From Polyrhizophydium stewartii (taxonomy: Eukaryota; Chytridiomycota; Chytridiomycetes; Rhizophydiales), in contig JADGIZ010000692.1 of assembly GCA_027604665.1 (NCBI GenBank), forward strand, positions 1 through 10,063: a stretch of 10,063 nt of DNA, written 5' to 3'. How positions within the stretch are numbered: the first letter of the stretch is position 1; every line of letters starts with the position of its first letter. Below are positions 7,301 through 10,063 of the stretch, piece by piece. The notes under the pieces were generated by a model, which saw nothing but the letters and a program-made list of their open reading frames with translations, ran no database searches and had not been told where the DNA came from. The position numbers and the translations under genes are program-made.

Positions 7301-9661
7301 CTGTCGGATAGATCGTCGGGCAGATCCTGCGGCTCGGTCGACGCTGATCGGGACGCGGGCGCGCTGGCCGAGAGCATCGCGGAGCCACCACGGCCGCGCC
7401 CTCGCCCGCGGCCACGCCCTCTGCCACGCCCTTTGCCTCGTCCCCGGCCTCGTCCCCTGCCACGCCCGCGGCCGCGATTCGCCCCGGGGTCCATCTCGGC
7501 AGGATCTGCATCTGGGTCGCCGTCGGCGTACGAGTCGCCGCTGGTCTCGTGCTCGCTGCTGTTGCTTGCCGTCCCCGAAGAGGGCTCGTCCTCGTCGTCG
7601 ACATTGACATCTGCGGTGTCAAACGGCTCCATGTCGCCCGCGACCTCGCTGCCGTCGGCATCACCGTAAGGCTCCGCGCCGTCGCCCATGCCAGAATCAT
7701 GGGGCTCGGTGCCGGCGAGCATCAGCCCCGACTCGTACGACGACGAGTGCATCGCGCCGCGCGCTGCCCCGCGCGATCCCGCGCGCGAGGCGGCACGCCC
7801 ACGTCCACGGCCCCTGCCTCTGCCGCGGCCTCTGCCGCGCCCGCGCCCGCGCCCGCGCCCGCGACCCCGACCCGAGGTCGAGGAGGCGTCTGTGGCGGCT
7901 TCGAGGTCGATCGCTGCGTCGCCGCCGCCTCCGAGCACGGTCAGCTCGTCGTAAGAAGCATCGTGCGCATGACCGTCTTGGAAAGCACCCGAGCCGTTCT
8001 CCTGGCTCTCCGCGTACTGGCCTGGATGCGCCGACGACCCGCCGAAGCTGTGGTGGCCCTGATGCGCCGGGCGAGCGTGGTCAACGGTCGTGCCGGGCTG
8101 CTCCTGGATCTGGGACTGGTACTGCGGCGGATACGCGGACTGCTGCTGACGTGGATTCGGCAGGATGGGCCTCGGTTGCTGTGGCCGTTGCTGCGGCATC
8201 TGGGCCTGGTGAGCAGAATACGAGTGCGGCGGTGGGGGGAGCGACGTCGGCTGGCTCGACGAGTGGCCGTACTGAGATGACGAGCGCGGGTGAAGCTGTT
8301 GCTGCTGCGAGCGCTGAGAGTGCTGCTGCTGCTGCTGGTAAGCAGCGTGCTGCGTTGCGGGCAGCTTGAGCGTGAGCTGCAGCGTCGGCAGAGCGGGATT
8401 GCGAGTCGCAGACGCATCAGCCGGCGGTGCAAGGCCGCGATGCGGGTGCGCCGGTGCCTGTGCCGGCGTTGCACCCGAAGCCGGCGCCACCGAGTACATG
8501 GGCGGCTCGACATAGCTGTTTGCGGCGGCCGCGGCTGCTGCAGCCGCCACTGCAATGATCTCTTCTTGGTGCGAGCTCGGTGTGACGGCCCGGGAGCTGC
8601 GCTGCGACTGCAGGCGCGATATATCGCCCGAGGTCGGCAGCGAGGGCGTGTGGACCGTGGACATGTCCGAGTCGGTGCCAAAGATCTCGTCAAAGGCGGC
8701 TTTGGGCTGCGACGATTCGTAGGCGTCCGGCTGCTGGAACTGCGGGTGCTGCGGCGGATCATAGCGGTCGTGCATCGGCACGGTCGGCGGCTTATGCAAG
8801 GGCTGCGGCGAGGGCTGGTGGCGGTGGTGCGTCTGCTGCTGGTGGTGCTGGTGCTGCTGTTGCTGTTGCTGATGCTGCTGCTGCTGCTGCTGGAGGTGGG
8901 GCTGCTGCTGCTGGTGCTGATGGTGCTGCGGCTGCTGTTGTTGAAAGTGGAACGACGGAAAACGCTGGGCAAAAGATTGCTGCTGAGGAGACGGCTGTTG
9001 GGGGCGATATGGCGAGGTGGTCACCTGTTGCTGCTGTTGCGCTGGCTGTGGCTGGTGCGGCGCCGGCTGCTGCTGCTGCTGATGATGAGCGTGCTGCTGG
9101 GCGTACTGCGGATGTTGTGGATGCGGCGCCCGCTGCAATTGATGCGTATACTGCTGCTGGCCGAGCGGCGACAGCTGTTGCACCGGCGGCGGCTGCTGGC
9201 TTTGTTGGAAAGATGGATGTAAAACGAGCTGTGGTTGGTGCTGCTGAGCGAGAGACGAGGGCGGGTGAGACTGGTGTGGCGGCATGAACTGTTGCTGCTG
9301 CGGTGCCGGCTGCTGCTGCTGCTGCGGCTGCTGCTGCTGGTAGTGCGTCTGCAGGGACGGCTGCCGCTGAATGTTCATGAGCGGCTGAAAGTGCTGGCTT
9401 GCGGGCGTCGCAGGATGGGGGCTATACGAAGGGCGAGCAGGCTGAGGAGACGCATGCGCCGACGGCTGTTGCTGCTGTTGCTGTTGCTGCTGCTGTTGGT
9501 GTTGTTGCTGCGGCTGCTGATGGTACGCCTGGTACTGCTGGTGATGCGCATAGTGATACTGCTGCTGCGGCTGAGCGTGATGGTGCGGCGGCGGCTGGAA
9601 GTGCTGCGGTTGCTGCTGCTGGTGATGGTGGTGGTGCTGTTGCTGCTGCTGTTGCTGCTGT

Positions 9662-9726
<65 letters not shown>

Positions 9727-9948
9727 CTGTTGGTGTTGTGGCGCGAGATATTGGGCCGCGGTGAACGAGTGGAACTGAAGGCGGCGGATCGGGTGGTGCG
9801 GCTGGTGGTGCGGCTGCGGGAGGGATGCGGTCATCTGGTGGGGCTGCGGACGGTGCTGCGCAAGCGGCTGCGGAGTCGATCTGGCGGAATCCTGCTGCGG
9901 GTGCTGATGCTGGTGGGCGTGCGGGTGCTGGTCTCCGTTTGCAGACAT
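4341..9948 (-). CDS. RCO1: Rco1-like double-PHD chromatin protein with giant low-complexity N-terminus; complement(join(4341..4394,4463..6778,6847..9948)), 1823 aa
   Basis: Likely the Rco1 subunit of the nuclear Rpd3S histone deacetylase complex, which in yeast represses cryptic transcription in gene bodies through nucleosome and Sin3 contacts. PHD1 is at about 1041-1084 with C4HC3 ligands (C1041, C1044, C1053, C1056, H1061, C1064, C1081, C1084). A Sin3-interaction-like segment follows (about 1116-1160, with LIELVNSMNPRAFQLP). PHD2 is long (about 1270-1410, from CHGC to WMCPC). A basic PRKRARP near 1512 is NLS-like and an acidic block lies near 1600. Residues 1-400 are Gln/His/Pro-rich, with polyQ at 73-104, polyAla near 465, Gly-Arg tracts at 693-718 and 826-853, and an acidic linker between them. 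The ATG at 9948-9946 has AAA before it, but the frame is open upstream. The Rco1 assignment rests on domain order. Confidence 0.8.
4395..4462 (-). other. Last intron of the Rco1-like gene (68 nt)
   Basis: Minus-strand donor GAG|GTGAGC begins at 4462, a CTGAT branch candidate lies about 25 nt before the acceptor, and acceptor GTGCAG ends at 4395. Phase 0. Splicing joins DKTSME to YLAAMVLMRRDLAEEFE and a TGA at 4343-4341. Without splicing the frame would end in an unrelated tail at 4373. Confidence 0.7.
6779..6846 (-). other. Intron joining the repeat-rich half to the PHD core (68 nt)
   Basis: Minus-strand donor CAG|GTGAGG begins at 6846, an ACTGAC branch candidate lies about 18 nt before the acceptor, and acceptor CCCCCAG ends at 6779. 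It is phase 0 on both sides and joins TARKRQ to RGSQDNCSAC, just before the first zinc ligand of PHD1. If it is retained, the upstream frame stops at 6745-6747 and loses all PHD domains. Confidence 0.8.
7390..7473 (-). repeat. Coding Gly-Arg dipeptide tract 2 (14 units, one Gly-Lys)
   Basis: Encodes residues 826-853 of the Rco1-like protein: six Gly-Arg, one Gly-Lys, then seven Gly-Arg, followed by GGS. Codons are mixed (CGC, CGT, AGG, CGA, CGG, AGA for Arg; GGC, GGG, GGA for Gly), so the DNA is not a simple pure repeat. Confidence 0.9.
7795..7872 (-). repeat. Coding Gly-Arg dipeptide tract 1 (13 units)
   Basis: Encodes residues 693-718: thirteen consecutive Gly-Arg pairs, followed by AASRAGSRGAARG. 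Part is a GGGCGC repeat (four units), the rest uses mixed Arg codons (CGG, CGC, AGA, AGG, CGT). Arg-Gly tracts in nuclear proteins commonly bind nucleic acid and can be methylated. Confidence 0.9.
9637..9732 (-). repeat. CAG/CAA trinucleotide repeat encoding 32 uninterrupted Gln
   Basis: Thirty-two consecutive Gln codons (residues 73-104 of the Rco1-like protein), followed by five His. CAA codons interrupt the CAG array; the longest pure CAG runs are ten (9673-9702) and eight (9706-9729). Many shorter Gln runs extend down to about 8830. Probably length-polymorphic. Confidence 0.95.
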
Positions 9949-10063
9949 TTTGCGGGGCACAGGGCGGCGTGAAGAGCGACGTCTGGCTCGGCGGTGACGG
10001 CGGGCAGAGGCGGCCGCGGCAACGGCAGGCGAGAGAGCGGGGAACGGGGCACTGGTGCGGGCG
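9949..10063 (-). other. Upstream of the Rco1-like ATG, with frame open to the window edge
   Basis: No in-frame stop and no in-frame ATG occur between the chosen ATG and the right edge. The open frame would read an Ala-rich then Arg-rich stretch (RRHRRARRRSSRRPVPRK). It may be 5' UTR, or coding sequence from a start outside the window. No TATA box is seen. Confidence 0.5.

Noticed and set aside
8820..9740. Regular short repeats that might suggest a CRISPR array
   Set aside because: The period is three bases and in frame with a protein; there are no unique spacers, and the genome is eukaryotic.
8290..9764. Leu-rich and Ala-rich plus-strand frames resembling membrane or polyAla proteins
   Set aside because: They are the antisense readings of CAG/CAA arrays (CTG and TGC codons), not genes.
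6745..9948. A separate repeat-rich gene ending at the stop at 6745-6747
   Set aside because: The stop lies beyond a well-formed GTGAGG...CTGAC...CCCCCAG intron that joins in phase to the PHD1 exon, and the downstream exon has no good ATG of its own before PHD1.

Overview
This is a GC-rich eukaryotic window, most likely from a basidiomycete (yeast-like) fungus. Four lines of evidence point there. Genes are interrupted by short spliceosomal introns of 68-98 nt with GTGNG donors, CTRAY-type branch points and CAG acceptors. 3' ends carry AATAAA signals. The ribosomal protein eL8 has a fungal-looking sequence. A PHD-finger protein resembles Rco1 of the fungal Rpd3S histone deacetylase complex. I cannot name the genus from sequence alone. 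Nothing prokaryotic, viral or mobile is visible.

Layout, left to right. (1) Positions <1-1240, plus strand: the 3' part of a multi-pass membrane acyltransferase-3 gene, with two inferred introns. (2) 1241-1413: short convergent 3' region. (3) 1414-2219, minus strand: a secreted 2H phosphoesterase-like protein of 235 aa, in two exons. (4) 2220-2539: its upstream region, with a CA repeat and TATA-like motifs, abutting the 3' end of the next gene. (5) 2540-4230, minus strand: eL8. All but the start codon is in one exon; the best start is a lone ATG exon about 0.9 kb upstream, across an unusually long intron that holds a large imperfect palindrome. (6) 4341-9948, minus strand: a 1823-aa Rco1-like double-PHD protein in three exons. 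A 1034-aa low-complexity N-terminal half (polyQ/H/P, polyA, two long Gly-Arg dipeptide tracts) is spliced onto the conserved PHD1-SID-PHD2 core. (7) 9949-10063: upstream of that ATG, with the reading frame still open to the window edge.

The genes do not form a pathway. This is a compact fungal chromosome segment with three tandem minus-strand genes converging on one plus-strand gene. The most notable points are the very long repeat-rich N-terminus on a chromatin reader, the one-codon first exon of eL8, and a possible GC-AG intron in the acyltransferase. I found no convincing new multi-gene system.
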